Of a stretch of DNA of 63,269 nt, positions 8,865 through 17,850 are shown one piece after another. The notes below the pieces were generated by a model, which worked only from the letters and a program-made list of their open reading frames with translations, was not told the DNA's origin and ran no database searches. The first letter of the stretch is position 1. Each line of letters opens with the position of its first letter. The DNA is taken from NCBI GenBank assembly GCA_903884655.1, contig CAISFO010000016.1, positions 1 to 63,269 on the forward strand. The letters run 5' to 3'. Made by a program: the position numbers and the translations under genes. The stretch comes from an uncultured Holophagaceae bacterium. Lineage in GTDB: Bacteria > Acidobacteriota > Holophagae > Holophagales > Holophagaceae.

Positions 8865-10400
8865 CTAGGCGTTCCCGGCGTAGACGCTGGGGAAGCGGGC
8901 CAGGAAGGCGGCGCAGTGCTGCAGCTCCCGCTCATCGAGGCACTCGCCGATCTTGTGGGTGTTCTGCTCGATGCCGGGGCCGAAGCCGATCATGGCCGGG
9001 TGCTTGTAGACCTCGTTCACCACCCAGTTCTTGTTCACGCTGCCGGGGATGCTGGCATCCTTGGGCACCGGGAAGCCCACACCGTCCGTGGAGAAGACCC
9101 AGCGGTCCACCCGGGGCTCCTTGGTGAGGACGCCGCCGGAGCCGATCTTGCCTTCCACGTAGGGGCTGATGACCTTGCGGTACGAACTCACCGCGGCCTG
9201 GACGGCCGGGTGCTCTTCGGGGGTGAGCCAACCCAGGTAGACCTGGGGGTTGTTGAGCACATAGCCCTTCCAGGAGGCCTCGGTGTAGGTGGGAATGGAG
9301 ACGTCCACCGTGAGGCCGGCCTGGCGGGCCGTGGCCACAGCGTCCAGGGCCTCCACATCGGCGCAGGACTGCTCGGGAGTCTCGCCGATGGTGAGGCGGC
9401 GGTCGAAACGGAAGGTGAACTTCTCGGGCACGGCACAGTCGCTGGGGGTGTCCAGGCGGGCCCAGGAGGCGGTGCGGGTGCCGTGGCCCAGGAACTTGTC
9501 GTCCTTGAAGCCGATGCGCTTGTCGTACTTGTCGGCGGCCTCCTTCACGATGGCGCCGCCGAATTCCAGCGGGTTCTTGCCTTCCCAGGGCATGGAGCCG
9601 TGGCAGGACTTGCCAGTGACAGTGACCTCGATCTGCATGCGGCCCCGCTGGCCGCGGTAGATGCCCAGAGCGCCGTTCTTGGAGCAGCCACTGCCGTCCG
9701 TGAGAATGACCACATCAGGGATGACCTCTGCCTTGGCCGTGGGGAAGACTTTCCGCACAAGGTACATCGGCCCGGCGCCGTCATTGTCCTCTTCGCAGGC
9801 GGTGGCGTAGGAGTAGACGATGGCGCCCTTCAGCGCGCCCTCGGCCTCCAGTTCCAGCAGGATCTTGGTGGCGATGGCCGCGGAGACCACGCCGCCCAGC
9901 TGGTCCGCGGAGCCGCGGCCGAAGATGAGGTGGTTCCACTCGCTCTCGGGGGGCAGGAAGCCCAGCTCCTTCTTCAGGAACTCCTTGTTGACCTTGGCGG
10001 GGTCGATGATGCCGTCGAAGCAGTCCACGCCTACCACCTTCTGCAGCCACTGGGCCCGCAGGGGCTTCACCGTGTCCGTGTGGCCATCGATGTAGATGAC
10101 CTTCTTCTGGTCCTTGGCGATGCCATCCTTGGGATCCTCCACCCACCACACCAGGTTGCCGAACTCGTCGAAGAAGGCGTCCTCGGCGCGGCGCACGGCC
10201 TTGATCTCGATGACCTTCTTGCGGAGGTACTCAAGGCGCGGGAACTCGTGGTTGGAGGTGCCGCAGGCGGGATCGCCGCCCTGGTCCACGGGCTTGTCCA
10301 CGTAGTCGGCGGGGATCCGGATGGCCTCCTTCAGCATTTCCGAGGCGAGGGGCAGGTATTTGGCTGCCAGTTCCGCGATGCGGGCGTCAAGGTTGGACAT
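8865..10400 (-). CDS. ygeY: YgeY-family selenium metabolism-linked hydrolase (M20 peptidase fold)
   Basis: A 511-residue cytosolic zinc hydrolase of the M20/ArgE/DapE fold. IDGHTDTV at residues 105-111 carries the first metal His and the catalytic Asp; CEEDNDGAG in the middle gives the Glu-Glu pair that follows. Family members cleave amides or carbamoyl groups of small molecules. In this cluster the likely job is hydrolysis of an open-chain ureido or amide intermediate of purine breakdown (inference from neighbours). At 511 residues it is longer than I expect for YgeY, with added loops. It starts with ATG at 10400 and lies 31 bases before the ygfK start, in the same operon. Confidence 0.88.
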   Translation of the reverse strand: MSNLDARIAELAAKYLPLASEMLKEAIRIPADYVDKPVDQGGDPACGTSNHEFPRLEYLRKKVIEIKAVRRAEDAFFDEFGNLVWWVEDPKDGIAKDQKKVIYIDGHTDTVKPLRAQWLQKVVGVDCFDGIIDPAKVNKEFLKKELGFLPPESEWNHLIFGRGSADQLGGVVSAAIATKILLELEAEGALKGAIVYSYATACEEDNDGAGPMYLVRKVFPTAKAEVIPDVVILTDGSGCSKNGALGIYRGQRGRMQIEVTVTGKSCHGSMPWEGKNPLEFGGAIVKEAADKYDKRIGFKDDKFLGHGTRTASWARLDTPSDCAVPEKFTFRFDRRLTIGETPEQSCADVEALDAVATARQAGLTVDVSIPTYTEASWKGYVLNNPQVYLGWLTPEEHPAVQAAVSSYRKVISPYVEGKIGSGGVLTKEPRVDRWVFSTDGVGFPVPKDASIPGSVNKNWVVNEVYKHPAMIGFGPGIEQNTHKIGECLDERELQHCAAFLARFPSVYAGNA

Positions 10401-10470
10401 GAAGGGGCTCCGTGGGGTTGAGGTTCAGGGCTCCGGCGCAGGGCCGGTCCAAGTGGGATGGCGCAGGTGA

Positions 10471-13077
10471 TCAGGCTTTGTTCTTCTTGCCGAGCAGTTT
10501 CATTTCCTTGAGCGGGAGGGTGGTCCGGCGGAGGCCATCGAACTGGCAGAGGGCGTTGGCCACGGCACCAGCGGTGGGCACCAGGCCGATCTCGCCCACG
10601 CCCTTGGCGCCGTAGGGACCGACGGCGTCCGGCACCTCGATGCCGATGATCTCCATGGGCGGCATGTCCTTGGCCCGGATGAGGCCCAGGTCGGCCATCT
10701 TGAGCGAGACGGGACGGCCATCCTTGTAGGGGAATTCCTCTGTCACCGCGTAGCCCAGACCCATGTGCAGGGAGCCCTCGATCTGGCCCTCGTAGAGCGT
10801 GGGGTTCATGATGCGGCCCGCGTCGTGGGCGGCGGTGATGCGGGTGATCTTCCCGGTCTCGTCCAGTTCCACCAGCTGCGCGGCGAACCCGAAGGAGTAG
10901 TGAGTGATCACGTCATAGCCGGGCTTGGCCGGTTTGCCCGGCGGCACGGTCCAGTCGCAGATCCAGCTGCCCCTGTATTCCCTCCCCACCAGATCCTTGA
11001 GGCTCAGGCCCGAGGCCAGATCCTTCTTCAGGTCCTTGCAGGCGGCGATCACGGAGTTGGCGAGGAGGGAGGTACCGCGGGAACCGGTGGTCATGCCCGC
11101 CTCGGCTTCCTCGTTAGTCTCCACAAGCACGTCGATGAGGTCCGGGGAAATGCCCGTCTCTTCCACCAGGGTCTGCACGCCCATGGTGAAGTTGCCCTGC
11201 CCCATCTCGCACCAGCCATGGTGGAGCTCCACCCGGTCCGCGGCCTTGATGACGATCTTGGCGTGGCTGAAGTCCGCGAGACCACAGCCAATGCCGGTGT
11301 TCTTGATGCCCGCGGCGATGCCCGCGCATTTGGCGGCATAGAAGCGGTCCTTGAGGGCCTCCAGGCACTTGCGGACGCCGACACCGGCGGTGAGGGTCTG
11401 ACCCGTGGCGATGGTCCGCCCCTCTGTGAGGGCGTTGTTCCAGCGGAACTGCCAGCGGTCGAAGCCCCCCTGCTTGCAAAGCTCGTCCAGACAGGATTCG
11501 AAGGCGAAGTTGGACTGGTTGACGCCGAAGCCCCGGAAGGCGCCACAGGGGGCGTTGTTGGTGACCACCGCCGTGCCGTGCACCTGCACGTTGGGCACGT
11601 AGTAGGCCGCCGCCGAGTGGGACACGGCCCGCTCGATCACCGCCAGGCCCACGCTGGAGTAGGCGCCGCTGTCCGAGTGCATGGTGGCCACCAGGGCCGT
11701 GAGGTTGCCTTCCTTGTCGCAGCCCACCGCGTAGTCCATGACGATGGGGTGGCGCTTGGTGTGCATGCAGAGGGATTCCTTGCGGGTCAGCTTCACCATG
11801 GCGGGCCGGCCCGTGAGCCAGGCCAGCAGGGTCGCGTGGCTCTGGGTGGTGATGTCTTCCTTGCCGCCGAAGCCGCCGCCGTTCTGCACCTGCACGACGT
11901 TCACGAGGGAGTTGGGCAGGCCCAGGAGCAGGGCCAGCTGGTGGCGGTCCTCGTAGACGCCCTGGCTGCAGCTGTAGACCTTCACGCCCGGCAGCCCGTC
12001 CTTGGCCCAGGGGAGGGCCAGGGTGGCTTCGGGTTCCAGGAAGGCGTGCTCCACCCGCTGGGTGGTGAAGCGGTTGCGCGTCACGTAGGCCGAGCCTGCG
12101 AGCGCCGCCTCGGCGTCCCCCACCTTCACGGAGGCCCGGTGCAGCACGTTGCCCGCGAACATGGGGTGGACCTGGTCTGAGCCTGGCTGCAGGGCCTCGA
12201 ACACATCGGTGACCGGGTTCAGCACTTCGTATTCCACCTTCACCAGAGCAGCGGCTTTCCGGGCGATGGCCTCGGTTTCGGCACCCACGGTGGCCAGCAC
12301 GTCCCCCACGAAGCAGGTGGTCTCGCCCTCGGCCACCAGCACGGGCCAGTCCATGGTGATGGAGCCCATGTGGCGCTTGGCGGGAACATCCTTCGCCAGG
12401 AGCACCTTGATCACGCCGGGTACCGCCTCGGCTTCCGAAATATCGATGCGGAGCACCTTGGCCCTGGGGTGATCCGAGAAGCGCAGGGCCCCGTGGATCA
12501 TCCCGGGTTCCTTCATGTCGCCCACGAAGACCCGGTCGCCCAGGACGGCTTCGCGGCCCGTGTACTTGCCGTGGCGCGTGCCGACGCGGCCCGTGCCCTG
12601 GGGCATGGCCACGGCCTTGCCTTCGCGAAGGGCCTCGGCGGCGCACTCGATGGAATCGATGACCTTCTTGTAGCCCGTGCAGCGGCAGATGTTCCCCGAG
12701 AGCCCGCCGGCGATCTCATCCCGAGTGGGGTTCGGGTTCTTGTCCAGCATGGCCTTGGCCTTCATGACGATGCCCGGGGTGCAGAAGCCGCACTGCACAC
12801 CCCCCTTGACCACGAAGGCATCCGCGAAGACCTCCCGCTCCCGGGCCGACAGGCCCTCCGCGGTGACCAGCGACTTGCCCGCCAGGTCCTTCATCTTCAT
12901 GCGGCAGCTGAGACGCGCCCCGCCGTCCACCAGCACCGTGCAGCAGCCGCAGACGCCTTCACCGGAGCACCCGTCCTTGGGGCTGATGAGGCCAGCCACC
13001 TCCCGCAGGTAGGAGAGGACCTCCATCTCGGGGTCGAGCTCGAAGCGGGTGAGCTGACCATTGAGCGTGAATTCCAT
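10471..13077 (-). CDS. Fused Fe-S/molybdopterin hydroxylase, XdhD or selenium-dependent xanthine dehydrogenase type
   Basis: 868 residues from the ATG at 13077 (MEFTLNGQ), which has GGGAGAGG in front; the longer frame upstream lacks homology. The N-terminus binds two [2Fe-2S] clusters: CSGEGVCGCCTVLVDG near residues 36-51 and CGFCTPGIV with CRCTGYKK near 100-140. The rest is a molybdopterin aldehyde oxidase/xanthine dehydrogenase domain, with QNGGGFGGKED, GAFRGFGVNQ and a late GAKGVGEIGL motif. The fusion without an FAD domain is the arrangement of E. coli XdhD and of the family named selenium-dependent molybdenum hydroxylase 1. Whether the cofactor carries selenium cannot be read here. It should hydroxylate a purine or related heterocycle, passing electrons to a separate acceptor, possibly YgfK. 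Confidence 0.9.
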   Translation of the reverse strand: MEFTLNGQLTRFELDPEMEVLSYLREVAGLISPKDGCSGEGVCGCCTVLVDGGARLSCRMKMKDLAGKSLVTAEGLSAREREVFADAFVVKGGVQCGFCTPGIVMKAKAMLDKNPNPTRDEIAGGLSGNICRCTGYKKVIDSIECAAEALREGKAVAMPQGTGRVGTRHGKYTGREAVLGDRVFVGDMKEPGMIHGALRFSDHPRAKVLRIDISEAEAVPGVIKVLLAKDVPAKRHMGSITMDWPVLVAEGETTCFVGDVLATVGAETEAIARKAAALVKVEYEVLNPVTDVFEALQPGSDQVHPMFAGNVLHRASVKVGDAEAALAGSAYVTRNRFTTQRVEHAFLEPEATLALPWAKDGLPGVKVYSCSQGVYEDRHQLALLLGLPNSLVNVVQVQNGGGFGGKEDITTQSHATLLAWLTGRPAMVKLTRKESLCMHTKRHPIVMDYAVGCDKEGNLTALVATMHSDSGAYSSVGLAVIERAVSHSAAAYYVPNVQVHGTAVVTNNAPCGAFRGFGVNQSNFAFESCLDELCKQGGFDRWQFRWNNALTEGRTIATGQTLTAGVGVRKCLEALKDRFYAAKCAGIAAGIKNTGIGCGLADFSHAKIVIKAADRVELHHGWCEMGQGNFTMGVQTLVEETGISPDLIDVLVETNEEAEAGMTTGSRGTSLLANSVIAACKDLKKDLASGLSLKDLVGREYRGSWICDWTVPPGKPAKPGYDVITHYSFGFAAQLVELDETGKITRITAAHDAGRIMNPTLYEGQIEGSLHMGLGYAVTEEFPYKDGRPVSLKMADLGLIRAKDMPPMEIIGIEVPDAVGPYGAKGVGEIGLVPTAGAVANALCQFDGLRRTTLPLKEMKLLGKKNKA

Positions 13078-13124
13078 GGATTCCTCTCCCTTCCATTCTA
13101 GAAATCTCGGCGAATAGAACAATT

Positions 13125-13144
13125 ATTTTATCTCATGATAAAAT
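13125..13144. promoter_or_regulatory. A/T-rich palindrome upstream of the fused hydroxylase gene
   Basis: Perfect 8-bp arms ATTTTATC (13125-13132) and GATAAAAT (13137-13144) around TCAT, inside a short A/T-rich island between the carbamate kinase stop and the hydroxylase start. It lies 48 bases before the start codon, suiting an operator or promoter more than a terminator, as the arms are not GC-rich. Confidence 0.4.
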
Positions 13145-13185
13145 TTTTGTACTCGCCGTCACACCTTGTCCTGTTTCCAGCCGGA

Positions 13186-14133
13186 TCAGTCCCGGACGAT
13201 GCGGGTGCCGACCGTAGCGGGGTCCTCGGTTGCAAGGGCTTCGGCAGTAGTGATGAGCACTTCCTGCCCACCTCCTTCCAGGTAGGCCAGGGCACTCTCG
13301 ATCTTGGGCCCCATGCTCCCGGGGGGGAACTGACCCTCCGCCAGGTGCTTCCGGGCCTCGGCGGCGCCCAGGCGATCCACCCAGCGCTGGCTGGGCTTGC
13401 CGAAGTCCAGGGCCACCTTGGGCACGCCGGTGAGGATGATGAACAGTTCGGCGCCCAGCCTGGCCGCCAGCAACGCGCTGAGCCGGTCCTTGTCGATGAC
13501 CGCTTCCACGCCCACCAGGAAGCCGCTGGCATCCCGGATCACCGGGATCCCCCCGCCGCCGCCGGCGATCACCGTGCTGCCCGACTCGAGCAGGGTCTTG
13601 ATGGCGTCCAGCTGCACGATCTCCATGGGCCTGGGCGAGGGCACCACCTTCCGCCACCCCCGGCCCGAATCCTCCTTCATCTTCCAGCCCTTGGACTGGA
13701 TCAGCTCCAGGGCCCGGAACTCGGGATAGAAGGGACCCACGGGCTTGGTGGGGTTGGCGAAGCCCTTGTCCTCCCGGTCCACCACCACCTCGGTCAGCAC
13801 CGACGTGACCGGCGCCTCGATGCCCAGGAACCGCAGCCGGTTGAGGAGCATCCGCTCCAGCATGTAGCCCATGGAGCCCTGGGTCATGGCGCCGCAGACA
13901 TCCAGGCTGTAGGGCGGGATCTGGCCCGAGGCGGACTCCTGCTGGATGAGCAGGTTCCCCACCTGGGGGCCGTTGCCGTGGACCACGCAGAGCGCATAGC
14001 CCTCCGAGACCACCCTGGCCAGCATCTCCGAGGTCTCCCGGGCGTTCTCCAGCTGCTGTTCCTGCAGCCCGCGTTCCTTTTCTTTGAGGAGGGCATTTCC
14101 GCCAATGGCGAGCAGGGCGATCTTTCGTGTCAT
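13186..14133 (-). CDS. arcC: Carbamate kinase
   Basis: 315 residues from the ATG at 14133 (MTRKIALLAIGGNALL), with GAGG just upstream. The N-terminal AIGGNALL and VVHGNGPQVGNLL segments, then VIAGGGGGIPV and ALDFGKP, are carbamate kinase hallmarks of the amino-acid kinase fold. It converts carbamoyl phosphate and ADP to ATP, CO2 and ammonia. Together with YgeW it provides substrate-level ATP from ureido carbon. In E. coli the equivalent in this cluster is YqeA. It sits 21 bases after the FAD-subunit gene and 108 bases before the fused hydroxylase. Full length with no missing motif. Confidence 0.94.
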   Translation of the reverse strand: MTRKIALLAIGGNALLKEKERGLQEQQLENARETSEMLARVVSEGYALCVVHGNGPQVGNLLIQQESASGQIPPYSLDVCGAMTQGSMGYMLERMLLNRLRFLGIEAPVTSVLTEVVVDREDKGFANPTKPVGPFYPEFRALELIQSKGWKMKEDSGRGWRKVVPSPRPMEIVQLDAIKTLLESGSTVIAGGGGGIPVIRDASGFLVGVEAVIDKDRLSALLAARLGAELFIILTGVPKVALDFGKPSQRWVDRLGAAEARKHLAEGQFPPGSMGPKIESALAYLEGGGQEVLITTAEALATEDPATVGTRIVRD

Positions 14134-14154
14134 TCCATACCTCAAAAAGGGGGA

Positions 14155-15021
14155 TCAGGCGGTGGCAAGTTCCCGGAGCATGTGGCTTAGGACGTTCTGG
14201 GTGACGACGCTGCGGTAGTGGGCGCTGGCGCGGATGTCGTCGATGGGGCTCATGTCATCCAGGAGGGCTGCCCGGGCGGCGGCCACCGGCAGGGCGGCGA
14301 CGGGTTGCCCGAGGAGAGTGGCTTCCGCGTGGCGGGCCCTCGCCGGCACGGGGGCCACGGAGCCGAGGCCGATGCGCAACTCCGCCAGCACCCCGTCCTG
14401 GACGCGGGCATGGGCGGCCAGGCAGACCTTGGCGATGGCCTGGGCCTGGCGGGTGCCGACTTTGCGGAAGTAGTGGAAGCTGTGCCCCTGGGGCTTGGGC
14501 ACCAGGATGCGGGCCACGAGCTCGTCGGGCGCCAAGTCCATCTGCTTGTAGCCCAGGTGGAAGTGGTCGTAGGCCACGCGGCGGCGGCCCCGGGGGGACA
14601 CCAGCTCCAGCTCCGCGCCATAGGCCAGCAGGCTGGGCGGCGTGTCGGCCGCGGGGCTGGCATTCACGATGTTGCCGCCCAGTGTGCCCCGGTTCTGGAT
14701 GGCCAGGGCGCCGGTGACCCGGGCGCTCTTCACCAGGTTGGGAAAGTGCCGATGCACGGCCGGGTGCTCCCGCACCTCCGTGAAGCTGGTGAGGGCGCCG
14801 AAGGCCAGGCAGTCACCTTCCTCGGCAATGCCCCGCAGCTCCGCCAGGCGGGAGAGATCCAGAAAGCGTGTGGCCTTCAGGCGACCGGCGTTGTGGACCA
14901 CCATGAGATCCGTGCCGCCGGCAATGGGGGTCCAGACGCCGGGCTCGGCGGCGAGCAGGGCCAGCGCATCGTCCAAGGTGGCAGCCACCCGCAGGTCGCA
15001 GTCGGGCAGGTAGGCTCTCAC
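14155..15021 (-). CDS. Xanthine dehydrogenase-type FAD-binding subunit
   Basis: 288 residues from a GTG at 15021 that overlaps the stop of the upstream [2Fe-2S] subunit gene (GTGA), so the two are translationally coupled; the longer upstream frame is a shadow of that gene. WTPIAGGTDLMV near residue 30 and NRGTLGGNIVNASPAAD near residue 100 are the two FAD-binding motifs of the CoxM/XdhB medium-subunit family. It passes electrons from the Fe-S clusters to FAD and on to NAD+ or another acceptor. With the genes at 15018-15497 and 15490-17730 it makes a complete three-subunit hydroxylase. The substrate is probably xanthine or hypoxanthine, from context. Confidence 0.92.
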   Translation of the reverse strand: MRAYLPDCDLRVAATLDDALALLAAEPGVWTPIAGGTDLMVVHNAGRLKATRFLDLSRLAELRGIAEEGDCLAFGALTSFTEVREHPAVHRHFPNLVKSARVTGALAIQNRGTLGGNIVNASPAADTPPSLLAYGAELELVSPRGRRRVAYDHFHLGYKQMDLAPDELVARILVPKPQGHSFHYFRKVGTRQAQAIAKVCLAAHARVQDGVLAELRIGLGSVAPVPARARHAEATLLGQPVAALPVAAARAALLDDMSPIDDIRASAHYRSVVTQNVLSHMLRELATA

Positions 15022-15497
15022 TTCCCCTCCCCGCCGGAAGCCGCGGTATGCACCGCATCGAGGATCTTGCTGTAGCCCGTGCAGCGGCAGAGGTTCCCGG
15101 CCAGGCCTTCCCGCACTGCATCCTCGGTGGGGTTCGGACACCGGTTCAACAGGTCCGTGGCCGCCACCAGCATGCCCGGCGTGCAGAAGCCGCACTGGGC
15201 GCCGTTGTGGGCCACAAAGGCCGCCTGCAGGGGCGACAGCTCGTCACCCTTGGCGAGACCCTCGACCGTAACGATCTCGGAGCCCTGCACCTGGGCCGCA
15301 GGCACCAGGCAGCTGTTCACCACCCGGCCATCCACCAGCACCGTGCAGGCCCCGCACTCCCCTTCCCCGCAGCCCTCCTTGGTCCCCGTGAGGCGCAGGT
15401 CCTCCCGGAGCACGTCCAGCAGGCGGGCGAAGGGATGCACCTCGACGCTGCGGTCCTCGCCGTTGACCTTCATGCGCAAGGTGATGTGATCAGCCAT
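15018..15497 (-). CDS. Xanthine dehydrogenase-type [2Fe-2S] subunit
   Basis: A 159-residue small subunit. CGEGECGACTVLVDG near residue 42 binds the plant-ferredoxin-type [2Fe-2S] cluster; CGFCTPGML near 100 and CRCTGYSKI near 137 bind the second cluster close to the molybdenum site. Family: CoxS/XdhC. It relays electrons from the molybdopterin subunit to the FAD subunit. Its ATG overlaps the end of the molybdopterin-subunit gene by eight bases, and its own stop overlaps the FAD-subunit start, so all three are coupled and probably made in equal amounts. All eight cluster cysteines are present. Confidence 0.95.
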   Translation of the reverse strand: MADHITLRMKVNGEDRSVEVHPFARLLDVLREDLRLTGTKEGCGEGECGACTVLVDGRVVNSCLVPAAQVQGSEIVTVEGLAKGDELSPLQAAFVAHNGAQCGFCTPGMLVAATDLLNRCPNPTEDAVREGLAGNLCRCTGYSKILDAVHTAASGGEGK

Positions 15498-17730
15498 GGG
15501 ACACCTCCTCCCAGCGCGCCAGCAGGCGCTCCGGGGTCATGGGCACTTCGTCCAGGCGCAGGGGCCCGAGGGCCGCTTCCAGCGCGTTCACCAGGGCCGG
15601 CCCGGGGCCGTCCATGGGCAGCTCGCCGATGCCCTTGGCGCCGCCGGGGCCCGCCGGGTGGGCGTTCTCCAGGAAGGTCACCCGGATCCGCGGCAAGTCC
15701 GCGCTGGTGGGGATGATGTAGTTGGTCATCTGGTTGTTGATCATGCGGCCCTGCTTGGTTGTGACCTCCTCCCAGAGGCCCCAGCCGATGCCCTGGGCCA
15801 CGCCACCCTCGATCTGGCCGGCGGCCAGGCGGGGGTTCACCACGCGGCCCACCTCCTGCACGGTGACGAAGTCCTCCACCTTCACCTCGAAGATGTCCAG
15901 GTCCACGGCCACGTCGGCGGCGTAGCAGGCCCAGGAGTAGGTGGGGTAGGCGTCGCCCTGGTAGGTGGCGTCGTTCCAGGTGATGTTGGCGGGCTTGTGG
16001 TACTGGCCGTAGCACTTCACGGAGCCCAGCGTCTCCACGGCCCGCTGGACACCGGCGCGGAACTCCTCGGCCGTGTAGGGCTCCTTCAGGAAGCCCTGCT
16101 GCACGAGGGCCTGCTTGAAGCCGATGGCCGCGTCCTCCAGAATCCGGCCCACCATCATGGTGCTGCGGGAGGCCACGGTGGGACCGCTGTTGGGCACGTG
16201 GTCCGTATCCACCTGGGCCACATCCACCAGGTCGAAGGGCACCTTCAGGGCCTCCGCCACGATCTGGGAGAAGACCGTGTTCTTGCCCTGCCCCATCTCC
16301 GTGGAGGCCGCCAGGATCGAGACCGTGCCGTCGGCAAGCCCCTCCACTCCGGCCACGGAGGCCAGGTAGGACTCGCCGCTGCCCGTAAAGCCGCAGCCGT
16401 GCATGAACACCGAGAAGCCCACGCCCCGCTTGATGGGATCGTCTTCCTGATTGGTGATGGCATAGGCTGCCCGCTTGTCGTGGTAGCCGATCTCCGCCAG
16501 GGCTCGGTCCATGATGCCGCCCAGGTCCAGATCCTCGCGAATGACCTGGCCCGTGGCCATGGTGCCGCCCATGCGCAGGAAGTTCTTCCGCCGCAGCTCC
16601 ACTGGATCCAGGCCCAGCTTCCGGGCGCAGATGTCCATGTGGCGCTCGATGGCGAACAGGCTCTGGGGGGCGCCAAAGCCCCGGAAGGCGCCGGGCGGCG
16701 GCGTGTTCGTCGCCACGGCCCGGGCGTGTACCTTCACGTGGGGGGCGCAGTAGACGCCCGCGGCGTGCAGGGCACCCCGGCTCAGCACCACTGGCGACAT
16801 GGTGGCGTAGGCGCCGCCATCAATGGCGAAATCCACCTCGATGGCCAGCAGCTGGCCATCGGCGTCAAAGGCGGTCTTCAGGAGGGTTCTTGAGGGATGG
16901 CGCTTGGTGGTGCAGGCCAGGTCCTCTTCCCGGTCGTAGATGAGCTTCACGGGCAGGCCGCTCTTCCAGGCCAGCAGGGCCGCGTGGCCGCCGTTCACGG
17001 AGGGGTAGTCCTCCTTGCCGCCGAAGGCGCCGCCCATCTCCATGGCCACCACCCGCACCCGGTCGCCGGGCAGGTCGAAGAGCTGCTTGAGGGCGTTGTG
17101 CACGTAGTAGGGACACTGGAGGGAGCCCCAGACCGTCACCCAGGTCTGGCCTTCCTTTTCCTCCACCTGGGCCACCATGGCGTTGGTCTCCAGGTACATC
17201 TGCTCCTGGGCCCCGGTGCGGTACTCGCCCTCGATGACATGGGCGGCCGTTGCCCACACGGTGGCCGGATCGCCCTTCTGGATGCGGATCTCCTTCAGGA
17301 GGTTGTTCGGGCCGTAGATGACCTGCTGCAGCTCGAGGGAACTCTGGATGTCGAGGATGGCGGGCAGTTCCTCCACCTCCAGGCTCACCGCCCGGCGGGC
17401 CTTCTCCGCGAGGTGGCGGTCGGCGTGGGCGAGCAGCACCACCGGCTGCTCCATGTGCGTGATCTCCTCGCCGATCCCCACCAGGAAGGGCTGGTCATGC
17501 ACCACGGAGGCCACGAGGTTCTTGCCGGGGATGTCGGCGGCAGTGACGATGGTGAACTCATCCCAGGGAATGCCCTCGCCGAAGCGGATGGCCTTCAGGA
17601 TGCCCCGGGGCACCTGGGAGCGGATGGTGACGCCGTGGAGGGCGCCGGGCATGAACTTGTCATCCGTGTAGAGGGCGGCACCCGTGACCTTGGCGCGGCC
17701 TTCCTTCCGGTGACTCGAAGCTCCGATCAC
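15490..17730 (-). CDS. Xanthine dehydrogenase-type molybdopterin-binding subunit
   Basis: 746 residues starting at GTG 17730 with a strong AGGAGG ahead of it. It is the large subunit of a molybdenum hydroxylase: MGGAFGGKEDYPSV near the middle and GAFRGFGAPQS bind the cofactor, and GAKGIGELPMDGPGPA near the C-terminus holds the catalytic Glu region. It hydroxylates a purine (probably hypoxanthine or xanthine) using water. This is a second hydroxylase beside the fused one at 10471-13077, so the cluster encodes two. A GC-rich hairpin at 17806-17833 sits between this gene and the binding-protein gene upstream and may lower its expression. Confidence 0.93.
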   Translation of the reverse strand: MIGASSHRKEGRAKVTGAALYTDDKFMPGALHGVTIRSQVPRGILKAIRFGEGIPWDEFTIVTAADIPGKNLVASVVHDQPFLVGIGEEITHMEQPVVLLAHADRHLAEKARRAVSLEVEELPAILDIQSSLELQQVIYGPNNLLKEIRIQKGDPATVWATAAHVIEGEYRTGAQEQMYLETNAMVAQVEEKEGQTWVTVWGSLQCPYYVHNALKQLFDLPGDRVRVVAMEMGGAFGGKEDYPSVNGGHAALLAWKSGLPVKLIYDREEDLACTTKRHPSRTLLKTAFDADGQLLAIEVDFAIDGGAYATMSPVVLSRGALHAAGVYCAPHVKVHARAVATNTPPPGAFRGFGAPQSLFAIERHMDICARKLGLDPVELRRKNFLRMGGTMATGQVIREDLDLGGIMDRALAEIGYHDKRAAYAITNQEDDPIKRGVGFSVFMHGCGFTGSGESYLASVAGVEGLADGTVSILAASTEMGQGKNTVFSQIVAEALKVPFDLVDVAQVDTDHVPNSGPTVASRSTMMVGRILEDAAIGFKQALVQQGFLKEPYTAEEFRAGVQRAVETLGSVKCYGQYHKPANITWNDATYQGDAYPTYSWACYAADVAVDLDIFEVKVEDFVTVQEVGRVVNPRLAAGQIEGGVAQGIGWGLWEEVTTKQGRMINNQMTNYIIPTSADLPRIRVTFLENAHPAGPGGAKGIGELPMDGPGPALVNALEAALGPLRLDEVPMTPERLLARWEEVSHG

Positions 17731-17805
17731 GGGCGCCTCCTGACATTTGATGCTGCCCGTCGGGGGACATGCCCGGGCGGGAGAAGCGAGTGCGTGGGTC
17801 GGTGG

Positions 17806-17833
17806 GCGGGAGGGGCTTTCCGGCCCCTCCCGC
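17806..17833. other. Strong GC hairpin after the binding-protein gene
   Basis: Perfect 11-bp arms GCGGGAGGGGC and GCCCCTCCCGC with a 6-base loop, just downstream of the binding-protein stop (17851) on the minus strand. No T-run follows in that direction, so it suits partial termination or protection of the upstream message from 3' decay rather than a full terminator. Confidence 0.7.
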
Positions 17834-17850
17834 TCGCCAGGGTCCTGCGG

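Noticed and set aside
13125..13144. Terminator of the carbamate kinase gene
   Set aside because: The stem is A/T-only in its arms and lacks a GC core; an operator or promoter element is more likely.
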